Positions 56,607 to 64,000 of a DNA stretch of 64,000 nucleotides are shown here, piece after piece. The notes under the pieces were generated by a model. That model was not told the DNA's origin and did no database searches. It saw nothing but the letters and a program-made list of their open reading frames with translations. The first letter of the stretch is position 1, and every line of letters begins with the position of its first letter. The position numbers and the translations under genes are program-made. Source of the DNA: Burkholderiales bacterium (GTDB taxonomy: Bacteria; Pseudomonadota; Gammaproteobacteria; Burkholderiales; WYBJ01). The stretch spans positions 124,001-188,000 of the forward strand of contig JALHQN010000007.1 in the NCBI GenBank assembly GCA_022841915.1. The letters are read 5' to 3'.

Positions 56607-56642
56607 GTACCGGTGCACTCGTCACATTAGCACGGTACCGGA
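56607..56642. promoter_or_regulatory. Imperfect inverted repeat upstream of the response regulator
   Basis: GGTACCGGTGC (from 56607) and GCACGGTACC (to 56640) are inverted copies apart from one inserted base, about 13 bases apart. GGTACCGG itself recurs at 56635-56642. It lies 38-73 bases before the regulator start, where an autoregulatory site would be expected. Confidence 0.4.
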
Positions 56643-56811
56643 GGAACAGCCTCGGTCATGCTCGATGAACAATCCGGCGGGCGGACTTTCCCGCTGAGCA
56701 AGGGTGGTGGATAGATGGGTAAGTCAGTCCCCGCTGGCGCGGCGACTTTTTTGATGCGCATGGCAGGCTCGGTCGTCCGTTGCGTGGCGCGCCTCGGACG
56801 ACCGGCTCCCT

Positions 56812-58317
56812 TCAGATGGATACGGTCGCGGCACGAGGACGGCGCATCGTCACCCAGAGGGCCCAAACGAGCAGGAGCAACGTCAGGGTGATGAACACGG
56901 CGCTGATCGGGCGCTCGAGAAACACCATGAAGTCTCCTCGAGATATGAGCAGCGCGCGGCGAACGTTCTCCTCCATCAAGGGACCCAGCACGTAGCCCAG
57001 CAGCAGGGGCGCGGGCGAGCACTCGAGCAGCCGCAGAATGTAGCCGATGAAGCCGAACAATGCGACGATGAAGACGTCGAAGCTGCTGTTGTTGATGCTG
57101 AACACGCCGATACATACAAGCGCCATCACTGTTGGGTAGAGCATGTGATAAGGCACTGCCAGCAGGCGCACCCAGATCCCGATCATGGGGATGTTGATCA
57201 CCAGCAGCATCAGGTTTCCGATCCAGAAACTCATGATCAGTCCCCAGAAGATTTCAGGCTTCTCGGTCATGAACTGAGGGCCCGGGGTGATGCCGTGGAT
57301 CATCAGGGCGCCCAGCATCAAGGCCATGCTGACCGTGCCTGGGATGCCCAGGGTGAGGGTGGGTATGAATGCTGTGCCGTCGCAAGCGTTGTTCGACGCC
57401 TCGGGGCCCATGAGGCCCTCGATCGCACCCTTGCCGAACCGGCTCGGATCCTTCGCGATGCGCTTCTCCAGCGCGTAGGACATGAAGGTGGCGATGGTGC
57501 CACCGGTTCCCGGCAGGGCGCCGAAAAAGCAACCGATCACCGAGCCTCGACCCATGGGAAACCATGAGCGGCGCATTTCATCGCGTGTCGGCAGCATCGA
57601 GCGGAGGGTGATGCTTTTTCGATCGATGTGCCCGCGCTTTATCCGGTTCACGCTGTAAATGACTTCGGCGATGCCGAACAGGCCCATGGCGATGGCCACC
57701 AGGCCGACGCCATCGGTCAGTTCGGAGAAGCCGAACGAGAAGCGGGCCATGCCGCTGTTGACATCGGTGCCGATGATGCCGGCAAGCACGCCGAGCACCA
57801 CCATGGCGATGCCCTTGAGCGGCGCCCCTGTCGAGATGGTCGAGGCCGCCACCAGTCCCAACAGCATCATCGCGAAGTACTCCGCGGCGCCGAACTTCAG
57901 CGCCACTTCAGCAATGGCCGGTGCGAACAGCATCAACACGATGATGCCGATAGAGCCACCGACGAACGATGCAATCGTGGTCATGAACAACGCTACCCCG
58001 GCTCGGCCGCTCTGTGCCATCGGGTAACCGTCGAGGCAGGCGACTGCGGAAGAGGGCGTACCCGGCAGATTGAGCAGGATCGACGCTGTCGAGCCGCCGT
58101 AGGTCGACCCGTAGTAGACCCCTGCCAGCATGACAACGGCGTCAGTCGGGCTCAGGTGGAAGGTGACAGGCAGGAGCAGGGCGATCGTTGCCAACGCGCC
58201 GATACCAGGGAGTACGCCGACGAGCGTGCCCAGCAGGACACCGACAAAGCAATACCAGAGGGTCGACAGCGACAGCGCGGCCTGCAAGCCGATAACGATG
58301 TAGTCAAAGAAGTCCAT
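56812..58317 (-). CDS. tctA: Tripartite tricarboxylate transporter, large subunit TctA
   Basis: 501 residues with about 11-12 membrane helices. Begins MDFFDYIVIGLQAALSLSTL, typical for TctA. GVLPGIGALATIALLLP, STASILLNLPGTPSSAVA and GALPGTGGTIATFMSYALEK are the conserved glycine/proline-rich loops of the family. Moves a carboxylate handed over by a TctC/Bug receptor. The start shares one base with the tctB stop (TAATG). The frame open to 58395 lies in tctB and is discarded. No receptor gene is next to it. Confidence 0.95.
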   Translation of the reverse strand: MDFFDYIVIGLQAALSLSTLWYCFVGVLLGTLVGVLPGIGALATIALLLPVTFHLSPTDAVVMLAGVYYGSTYGGSTASILLNLPGTPSSAVACLDGYPMAQSGRAGVALFMTTIASFVGGSIGIIVLMLFAPAIAEVALKFGAAEYFAMMLLGLVAASTISTGAPLKGIAMVVLGVLAGIIGTDVNSGMARFSFGFSELTDGVGLVAIAMGLFGIAEVIYSVNRIKRGHIDRKSITLRSMLPTRDEMRRSWFPMGRGSVIGCFFGALPGTGGTIATFMSYALEKRIAKDPSRFGKGAIEGLMGPEASNNACDGTAFIPTLTLGIPGTVSMALMLGALMIHGITPGPQFMTEKPEIFWGLIMSFWIGNLMLLVINIPMIGIWVRLLAVPYHMLYPTVMALVCIGVFSINNSSFDVFIVALFGFIGYILRLLECSPAPLLLGYVLGPLMEENVRRALLISRGDFMVFLERPISAVFITLTLLLLVWALWVTMRRPRAATVSI

Positions 58318-58775
58318 TAGAAGGGCCACACGAAGGGGTAAATCGGAATGCCGAGACCGACCAGGAAGATCAGTACGGCGCCAGCGGAGATGCAAGAGGC
58401 GAGCACGAGCGTGCCGAGGATGCCGAGCTTGTTGTCACCCAGCACCGACAATCCGGTGAGCAGGAAGATTGCCGGCACCACGCCCAGACGTTCGACAGTC
58501 AGCCCGAAGACGATCGCCGCGAGCAGAACGAAGAAGAACGGTCGCGCTTCGAAGTGGGGCAACCCCCCTGAGCGGAAGAAGGCAGGCAGGGCGATCAGCA
58601 CGCCAATGATCGCGAGCAACCAACCGGCCGCCATCGGAAACATCCCTGGGCCCATACGCGCCACTGTCCCGATAGGGTAGTGGTTCGTGGCGTAGATCGC
58701 GCTGAATGAGCCAATGGCGATCATCAACAGGCCCGCAATGATGTCGCGGCCATCCTTTCGCTGCAGGAAATTCAT
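58317..58775 (-). CDS. tctB: Tripartite tricarboxylate transporter, small subunit TctB
   Basis: 152 residues with four membrane helices (about 13-30, 43-61, 78-100, 118-148), the usual TctB topology, beginning MNFLQRKDGRDIIAGLLM. GMFPMAAGWLLAIIGV contains the conserved FP-x3-G turn after helix 1. First gene of the operon on this strand. Starts directly from the divergent region that also serves the c-di-GMP gene. tctC is absent at this end too. Confidence 0.88.
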   Translation of the reverse strand: MNFLQRKDGRDIIAGLLMIAIGSFSAIYATNHYPIGTVARMGPGMFPMAAGWLLAIIGVLIALPAFFRSGGLPHFEARPFFFVLLAAIVFGLTVERLGVVPAIFLLTGLSVLGDNKLGILGTLVLASCISAGAVLIFLVGLGIPIYPFVWPF

Positions 58776-59207
58776 ACTCTCTCCTCTCGAATATAGTGGC
58801 GGCAGGTCGAGCGCCGGAGTCGCCGATCTGCAGGCATTCCCCGGCTAGGGTGGACGTCTTGACCGGGAGGGAAGCTACCCGAGAATCCATACTCGGGCCT
58901 GAACGTAGGCTTGCGCGAAGCTGAAAATGGCGTGGGCACTACGCGCCCTCGCGTAGTTGCCGTAAGTCCTTACACGTGGTCGCCTGTTTCGATCACTCAG
59001 CGGGCCGCCGATACACCTTGACACTGGCGGGATCGCGGCGCAGCCGAGAGGGATGCGCGCCGTTGCCGATTGGCCGCGGATCGTCGACTGTTCGCGTTGA
59101 TTCGGAAAGAAGTAAAGACTTTTGACCTCAAGACGTTAATCGAACGTGCCGGCACTTGGCTGGTATCCGTTCGAACTTCGACGCGCGATGGCGCCCGTGG
59201 AGAGGCA
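58776..59207. other. Divergent intergenic region between tctB and the GGDEF/EAL gene
   Basis: About 430 bases. The upstream open frame of the GGDEF/EAL gene (from 59070) is not a convincing coding extension because ATG 59208 has a far better ribosome-binding site. Two inverted repeats at 58938-58973 are listed separately. Promoters of both genes should be here. Confidence 0.45.
58938..58973. promoter_or_regulatory. Two adjacent inverted repeats in the tctB/GGDEF divergent region
   Basis: ACTACGCG and CGCGTAGT with a 4-base loop (58938-58957) are followed by GTAAGTCCTTAC, a 5-bp inverted repeat (58962-58973). They lie about 165 bases upstream of tctB on one side and 235 upstream of the GGDEF/EAL gene on the other. 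Candidate site for the TctD-like regulator or another factor. Confidence 0.4.
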
Positions 59208-61283
59208 ATGAGGCTGGGTCTGGGAGCGAAGTTCACGCTGATGGTGTCGACGATTTTGACGATCACCATGGCCGCGAACACGCTCTACTCGCTGCTCACA
59301 TCGAGCGCGTTCCATGAGAAGCAGCTGATCGATCGGGGGCAGGCGCTCGGCCGGTTGATCTCCCTCGTGAGTCCGGATGCGATCCTGGGATTCGACTTCC
59401 TGCTCTTGAACGACTACACACGCCAGGTGTCGTCCCAGCAGGACGTGGTTTATGGCGTCATCTTGAGCCCCAAGGGGGTAGCGCTCAGTGCGTACATCGA
59501 CGATGCCGACCCCGCGATCAAGCACCGCATCGAAGCGGCCGGCAAGGATAAAGACGTCTCCAGGCTTCTGCAGCAGATCGACGGGGAAGCGGAGTTGATC
59601 CGGCTGGAATTTCCCATCGTGCACGACGGCGTGCAATTGGGGCGTTTCCTCGTGGGCCTGAGCAAGCAATCCCTGGAGAGGGAGTTTCGACGCCAATTGA
59701 CCGTGCAGATTCTCGCTCTGGGACTCATGGTTCTATTTCTGAGCGCCGCGATCCATGTGGTGTTCCGCTTCAATGTGCTGTTCCCGATCCGGCAGCTGAT
59801 CGCGGCATCGCAGAAGCTCGGGCGAGGGCACTACACGCGTGTGGCGGTGCAGTCCTCGAAGGAGTTCGGACTGCTCGGTGAGGCTTTCGATGCGATGGCT
59901 CTCGAAGTCCAGCAAGAGCAGGCGAAGCTGCATCGGCAAGCCAATTTCGATACCTTGACGCAGTTGCCGAACCGCATGATGGCCCTGGACAGAGTCAATC
60001 AAGCGATCCATCGGGCCAAGCGTAGCGGCGAACGGTTCGCCCTGTTCTTCATCGATCTAGACAATTTCAAAAGCGTGAACGACTCCATGGGCCACGCCGT
60101 CGGCGACGAACTGCTGGTGGCTACCGGAGCCCGGGTGCGATCGATCCTGAGGGAGGTCGATACGGTCGCCAGGCTTGGGGGAGACGAGTTCCTGGTGCTG
60201 GCACCGGAGGTCGTGGACGACCGGCAAGTCGAGGCGATTGCCGAGCGCCTGATCACCGCCATCTCTCAGCCGCAGATCTTGAGCGGGCGCAAGGTCGTGG
60301 CACGCTGCAGCATCGGGATTGCGTTCTTCCCTGACAACGGCGACAGCGTCGAAGCGCTGATGGCGAACGCCGACAATGCCATGTATCAGGCCAAAGCGAT
60401 GGGGCAGGGGTCGGCCATCTTCTTCACCGACGAAATGAACACGCGGCTGCGCGAGCGCATGCAGATGGAGCAGGACCTCAACCTGGCGCTCGAATCGGGA
60501 CAGCTCGCGCTGCACTTCCAGCCCATCTTCGATGCGGTCAGCCAGCGTCACCGCGGGGCCGAGGTTCTCCTGCGCTGGAACCATCCGGAGAAGGGCTCCA
60601 TCAGCCCTGCTGTGTTCATTCCGCTCGCCGAGGCGAGCGGCCAGATCGTCGCAATCGGCGAATGGGTGCTCGAGCAGGCATGCAGGCACTGGATAGAGTG
60701 GCGCAATGCGGGGATTCATCCCGGCTTCCTGGCGATCAACATATCACGCGTGCAGTTCAGGAAGCGCTTCGCCGAGAAGCTGTCCCAGATGATGGCGGGC
60801 TACGGCATTCCGTCCGAGGCGCTCGAGTTGGAGATTACCGAGAGCGTCTTGCTCGATGATCATCATCACGTCGCCGAGGAGCTCAGCAGCTTGCGTGCGC
60901 TCGGTGTCACCTTGTCCCTGGATGATTTCGGCACCGGCTATTCGTCGCTGAGCTATTTGAAGCGGTTCCGCTTCGATGTGCTGAAGATCGATCGCAGTTT
61001 CGTGGCGGGCTTGCCGGAGAACGCTGAGGATGTCCTGCTGGTCAAGGCGATCCTCTCCATGGCCCAGGGATTGGATCTCAGAGTCGTTGCCGAGGGCGTC
61101 GAGACGCAGGAGCAACTGAATTTCCTCAAGGGCCAGGGCTGCGATCTCGCGCAAGGCTATCTGTTGGCCAAGCCCATGGATGTGCGCGCGTACTGGAGTC
61201 ACCTGAGCGATGTGCAAGCGAGCGTCGAACCCCTGCAATTGGCCGACGCCCGTATCAAGCGCAAACTGGCTGGCTCCAGTTGA
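59208..61283 (+). CDS. Membrane GGDEF/EAL c-di-GMP protein
   Basis: 691 residues. Membrane helix 1 (about 8-28), a periplasmic or extracytoplasmic sensor (about 29-170) and helix 2 (about 170-190) lead to a HAMP (LFPIRQLIAAS...). GGDEF with intact GGDEF at 324-328 follows, then EAL whose signature reads EVL (452-454), with NISRVQF, EITESVLL and DDFGTGYSSL conserved. The site is intact, so both synthesis and breakdown of c-di-GMP are possible. ATG 59208 has GGAGAGG upstream. The PhnD-like gene begins 44 bases downstream, so they are probably cotranscribed. Confidence 0.93.
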   Translation: MRLGLGAKFTLMVSTILTITMAANTLYSLLTSSAFHEKQLIDRGQALGRLISLVSPDAILGFDFLLLNDYTRQVSSQQDVVYGVILSPKGVALSAYIDDADPAIKHRIEAAGKDKDVSRLLQQIDGEAELIRLEFPIVHDGVQLGRFLVGLSKQSLEREFRRQLTVQILALGLMVLFLSAAIHVVFRFNVLFPIRQLIAASQKLGRGHYTRVAVQSSKEFGLLGEAFDAMALEVQQEQAKLHRQANFDTLTQLPNRMMALDRVNQAIHRAKRSGERFALFFIDLDNFKSVNDSMGHAVGDELLVATGARVRSILREVDTVARLGGDEFLVLAPEVVDDRQVEAIAERLITAISQPQILSGRKVVARCSIGIAFFPDNGDSVEALMANADNAMYQAKAMGQGSAIFFTDEMNTRLRERMQMEQDLNLALESGQLALHFQPIFDAVSQRHRGAEVLLRWNHPEKGSISPAVFIPLAEASGQIVAIGEWVLEQACRHWIEWRNAGIHPGFLAINISRVQFRKRFAEKLSQMMAGYGIPSEALELEITESVLLDDHHHVAEELSSLRALGVTLSLDDFGTGYSSLSYLKRFRFDVLKIDRSFVAGLPENAEDVLLVKAILSMAQGLDLRVVAEGVETQEQLNFLKGQGCDLAQGYLLAKPMDVRAYWSHLSDVQASVEPLQLADARIKRKLAGSS

Positions 61284-61327
61284 GGGGCGTGCCGGAGCGG
61301 TGTTGGCTGTTTATGAAGGGGGCTCGA

Positions 61328-62224
61328 ATGGACTGTCATGGCATCAGGGGCTGGAATCTGCGGTGGGCACGCATCGCGACCGTATTCGTGTTGATCGTGG
61401 CCGCGGTTCTCTCGCCTGCCGTTCCGGCGGCCGAGGATTCTTTGATCATGGGCGTATTTCCGCGTCGCAACGCGGCCGAGACGACTCGCATGTTCCAGCC
61501 CATGGCCGACCATCTGAGCGAGCAGCTCGGTCGCAAGGTCACGTTGGTGACGGCCAAGGATTTCGATTCGTTCTGGAAAGGCGTGGCAGAGCAACGTTAC
61601 GACATCGTCCACTACAACCAGTACCACTACATCCGGTCGGCCCAAAGTTACGAGGTGATCGCGCACATTGAGGAGTTCGGCAAGCGCACGATCGCCGGGG
61701 TGCTTTATGTGCGCAAGGACAGCGGCATTACGTCCGTCGCTCAGCTGCGCGGGCGTAGCGTGTTGTTCGGCGGCGGTGAGGATGCGATGGTCAGCTATAT
61801 CGCGAATCGCTATCTGTTGCTGCAGGCTGGCTTGAAGAAGGACGACTTCAAATCGCTGTTCGCGGTCAATCCGCCCAATTCGATTCTTGCGCTGAACAGT
61901 CGTCAGGCCGATGCGGCGGGCGCAGGCGACGGTGTCCTGGATCTGCCTCTGGTCAGGAAATCGGTCAGGAGCGAGGACATCGTGGTGCTGGCCGTCTCCG
62001 AGCCATTGCTGCAGCTGCCGATCGCCGTCAAGCGCACGCTGCCTGCCAATGTGCGCGCAGTCATCCAGTCGACATTGATCAACCTGAAGACTACCGAGGC
62101 GGGCACCCGCGCCTTGAAGGCGGCCGCCCTGACGGGCACCGGCAAGGCCGAGGATAAGGACTATAATCCGCACCGAGACATCGTGCGTGCGGTAATGGGG
62201 ACGGGAGAACCGGCGCCCCGTTAA
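61328..62224 (+). CDS. PhnD-like periplasmic phosphate/phosphonate-type binding protein
   Basis: 298 residues. A signal peptide (about 1-34, through VAAVLSPAVPAAED) leads to a type II periplasmic receptor. LIMGVFPRRNAAETTRMFQP, QRYDIVHYNQYHYIRS and the conserved RGRSVLFGGGEDAMVSY match the PhnD family, where the serine/aspartate loop binds phosphite, phosphate or phosphonate. Start 61328 follows GAAGGGGG. There is no ABC ATPase or permease, so it is likely a sensor or redox-linked receptor rather than part of a transporter. Cytochrome genes follow after 12 bases. Confidence 0.85.
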   Translation: MDCHGIRGWNLRWARIATVFVLIVAAVLSPAVPAAEDSLIMGVFPRRNAAETTRMFQPMADHLSEQLGRKVTLVTAKDFDSFWKGVAEQRYDIVHYNQYHYIRSAQSYEVIAHIEEFGKRTIAGVLYVRKDSGITSVAQLRGRSVLFGGGEDAMVSYIANRYLLLQAGLKKDDFKSLFAVNPPNSILALNSRQADAAGAGDGVLDLPLVRKSVRSEDIVVLAVSEPLLQLPIAVKRTLPANVRAVIQSTLINLKTTEAGTRALKAAALTGTGKAEDKDYNPHRDIVRAVMGTGEPAPR

Positions 62225-62236
62225 ACAGGGCGGTTC

Positions 62237-62803
62237 ATGGACAGAAGCAAGGCGCCGGAGAAATCCAAGCAGCGGCCCGGCATAGGGTGGGCGGTTTTCA
62301 GGCGGGTCAAGCCGTTCGGGGCCGTCGGGGCGATCCTCGCTTTCGTGCTCTGGGCGCATTTCGGTTCCGGTCTTCCGGTTTTTCATCCCAAGGTGGTGCC
62401 GGCGCCCGGTTGGCAGCAGTTTCGGGCGGAGTACGGCATGGACGCCTTCGGCGGGGACGGCTACTTCATCCGCGCGGCCCAGCACGGCTACAACCTCTTC
62501 TTCTTCACTCACGAGCATGGCAGCCGCTTCACCCGCAAGACGGAGCGTGACGAGGTGCGTTCCTGCTCCGGTTGCCACACGGTCGAGGATCTCGCCTACG
62601 GTTTCGTCAATGCCGATCGCTACGATGAGAGGCTAGGCAGGCGCGTGTCTTTCGAAGAGCGCGTGATGCGTTGCTACGCCGGACCCATGGACGGCTTCGT
62701 CCCCACGCTCTACGATCCCGCCGTGCGCGACCTTCGTATTCTCGCGCGCGGGGTGGCGCACCACCTGCAGTTGGGCGAAGGTGCGCGCAAGGGCGGGAGT
62801 TAG
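62237..62803 (+). CDS. Membrane-anchored monohaem c-type cytochrome-like protein
   Basis: 188 residues. One N-terminal membrane helix (about 28-45), then a periplasmic domain with a single CSGCH haem motif at 110-114. Later TLYDPAVRDLRILARG suggests a helical cytochrome core. The family is not recognised beyond the motif. It starts 12 bases after the PhnD-like gene and the next cytochrome begins 4 bases after its stop, so all three are probably made together. Confidence 0.75.
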   Translation: MDRSKAPEKSKQRPGIGWAVFRRVKPFGAVGAILAFVLWAHFGSGLPVFHPKVVPAPGWQQFRAEYGMDAFGGDGYFIRAAQHGYNLFFFTHEHGSRFTRKTERDEVRSCSGCHTVEDLAYGFVNADRYDERLGRRVSFEERVMRCYAGPMDGFVPTLYDPAVRDLRILARGVAHHLQLGEGARKGGS

Positions 62804-62807
62804 GCGG

Positions 62808-63893
62808 ATGGCGGTGGTGTGGGTCAAGTTGCTGAGGACTGCGGCGATCGTGGCTGTCCTGGGCCTGCTGTATCTGCTGGCGATCCAGAAGCACGCCGAG
62901 CGCGATTCGCAGCGCGAGGCTCCGGTCGAGCTCACTGCGGCATGCGCTGAAAAACTTCAGGCGTATGCGCTGAGCGCAAGCGAGGTTTATCGCTCGCCCT
63001 ACCTGCACAAGACGACAGGGCGAGTGAGCGAACTGAGCGGCTATAGCGAAGCGGATATCCGGGCGATCCAGCGTGGCTGCAACATCGTCGACGACACGCA
63101 GGGGCAGTTGGCCAAGCAGGGCGCTCGCGAGCGCTGGAATGCGACCCGCTTCAGCCGCAGCACGCATACCAGCTGCGATCACTGCCATCAAAGTCTCGGA
63201 GACAAGCAGGACAGCGCCGGCAACAGGATCGTCGGTTCGAACGGCCTCGGGGCCTCCTGGGTGATGGCCGACATGTACGATCGGTTCACCGGCCTGCTGT
63301 TGCCCTACGAGATGCGCCAGATGCAGTGCTTCATCAATTCGTCGAACGGCTTCAAGCCGAACGCGGCCGACGACCTGCTGCGAGACATCACCGCCTACAG
63401 CCGCTTCCTGTCTGCCGCGCTCGATTTGAAAATCGGCCATCGCTATCCCGAACAGGGCATGGAGGAGATCCCGGCGTCTGCGACGCTCAGGCGCGGAGAC
63501 GATTACGTTCGAGGCGCCCATCTGTACCGGGAGAAATGCGCGGCCTGTCATGGCGTACAAGGCTTCGGGACGGTCGTGGATGGCAAGGTGCTGTACCCGG
63601 CGCTGGCGGGGCCTGAGTCTTTCAGCCTGGACTCCCGGATGCATTTCGGGCGGGTGAACACCGTCATGGCGGGTTTCATCTGTCGCAACATGCCCCTCGG
63701 TCAGGAAGGCAGCCTGGCAAACCAGGATTGCCGGGACATCGCCTACTACATCAGCACACTGCCCCGGCCCGCCGGGGACAGGCAAGGGCCTTTGGTGGCC
63801 GCTTGGCAGCAGTTGATGATGGGCGTGATGCCGCCACTGACCCGGTATGCGGAGTCGCTCGGCCGCAGCGATACGCCTCACGCCATCCCGTAA
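62808..63893 (+). CDS. Membrane-anchored dihaem c-type cytochrome (TsdA/SoxA-like)
   Basis: 361 residues. One N-terminal helix (about 10-25). Two haem motifs: CDHCH at 123-127 and CAACH at 244-248. Two further cysteines (C91, C174 in QMQCFINSSNGF) lie where thiosulfate dehydrogenase (TsdA) and SoxA cytochromes have conserved residues, and GLGASWVMADMYDRF is like their first domain. It may therefore oxidise or sense a sulfur compound, but this needs alignment. The frame opens at 62781 inside the previous gene; ATG 62808 after GGAGTTAGGCGG is preferred. Confidence 0.8.
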   Translation: MAVVWVKLLRTAAIVAVLGLLYLLAIQKHAERDSQREAPVELTAACAEKLQAYALSASEVYRSPYLHKTTGRVSELSGYSEADIRAIQRGCNIVDDTQGQLAKQGARERWNATRFSRSTHTSCDHCHQSLGDKQDSAGNRIVGSNGLGASWVMADMYDRFTGLLLPYEMRQMQCFINSSNGFKPNAADDLLRDITAYSRFLSAALDLKIGHRYPEQGMEEIPASATLRRGDDYVRGAHLYREKCAACHGVQGFGTVVDGKVLYPALAGPESFSLDSRMHFGRVNTVMAGFICRNMPLGQEGSLANQDCRDIAYYISTLPRPAGDRQGPLVAAWQQLMMGVMPPLTRYAESLGRSDTPHAIP

Positions 63894-63902
63894 GGCCCGT
63901 CG

Positions 63903-64000
63903 ATGATCGCGATCCCCAGCGCGTTGCCGCGCCTATTGCACCCGCTACGCCGCAACCTGGTGATCGGCATGACGCTGGCGGTGGTGACGTTACCCCAAGC
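63903..64000 (+). CDS. Start of a membrane protein (partial)
   Basis: Begins MIAIPSALPRLLHPLRRN and continues LVIGMTLAVVTLPQ to the window edge. The basic stretch followed by a hydrophobic segment is typical of an N-terminal membrane anchor, as in sensor kinases or c-di-GMP proteins. It starts 9 bases after the dihaem cytochrome. The rest is outside the window, so no family is assigned. Confidence 0.5.
   Translation, partial: MIAIPSALPRLLHPLRRNLVIGMTLAVVTLPQ

Noticed and set aside
59070-59207. 46-residue N-terminal extension of the GGDEF/EAL protein
   Set aside because: The first membrane helix and the good ribosome-binding site both point to ATG 59208.

Overview
The window looks like chromosome from a high-GC betaproteobacterium, most likely Burkholderiales or a close relative. 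The evidence is the gene order hisC-tyrA-aroA-cmk-rpsA-ihfB-lapA-lapB-pyrF-hldA-hldD-cysM, heptose (LPS) biosynthesis genes, and four separate Bug/TctC-type periplasmic receptors, a family greatly expanded in Burkholderiales. I see no insertion sequence, phage, CRISPR array or rRNA. The genus cannot be fixed from the sequence alone.

Layout. (1) 1-12.7 kb is a dense plus-strand housekeeping block: aromatic amino acid synthesis, cytidylate kinase, ribosomal protein S1, IHF-beta, LPS-assembly factors LapA/LapB, OMP decarboxylase, heptose kinase and epimerase, cysteine synthase, a PolB-like 3'-5' exonuclease and the 23S rRNA methyltransferase RlmD. It is closed by a strong bidirectional terminator facing a Bax-inhibitor-1 (YccA-like) membrane protein. 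(2) 13.4-16.8 kb is a sparse stretch with two tRNA-Ser genes (UGA and GCU), an HTH regulator and lysC. (3) 16.8-25.3 kb is a probable catabolic island for an amide or cyclic ureide-type compound: an AtzE-like amidase with an AtzG-like tail, two Bug receptors, an MmgE/PrpD protein, a hydantoinase/dihydropyrimidinase, a small unknown protein and a CobW GTPase. (4) 25.3-34.6 kb is a peptide-ligase/transglutaminase cluster: circularly permuted ATP-grasp, alpha-E, giant transglutaminase/DUF2126, fused ATP-grasp/alpha-E and a small transglutaminase. The ATP-grasp, alpha-E and transglutaminase parts are therefore each present twice.

(5) 34.7-41.1 kb holds an unknown cytosolic protein, two more Bug receptors and a large multi-PAS histidine kinase whose ATP-binding G1 box looks degenerate. 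(6) 41.6-50.7 kb, all minus strand, has a DUF922 predicted protease, two adjacent NAD(P)-type oxidoreductases that both carry Tat-like signals, a nucleotide-exchanger-like MFS protein that overlaps one of them, a YbbA/YbbP-type ABC exporter and a second amidase. (7) 51.3-54.4 kb is a TAXI-type TRAP transporter (receptor plus fused permease) with striking repeats upstream. (8) 54.5-58.8 kb, minus strand, is tctB-tctA followed by a TctD/TctE-like two-component system, with no tctC receptor beside it. (9) 59.2-64 kb is a GGDEF/EAL c-di-GMP protein, a PhnD-like periplasmic binding protein, two c-type cytochromes and the start of another membrane protein.

Overall the accessory part is dominated by periplasmic capture of small organic acids and amides (four Bug receptors, one TAXI-TRAP, one TctAB), the hydrolases likely to act on them, and sensing systems (TctDE, multi-PAS kinase, c-di-GMP enzyme). 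The least understood pieces are the duplicated ATP-grasp/alpha-E/transglutaminase cluster without a visible Anbu peptidase, the Tat-tagged oxidoreductase pair beside a nucleotide transporter homologue, and the PhnD-cytochrome-c-di-GMP locus. Starts were chosen by ribosome-binding sites and family alignment from memory. No database search was run.
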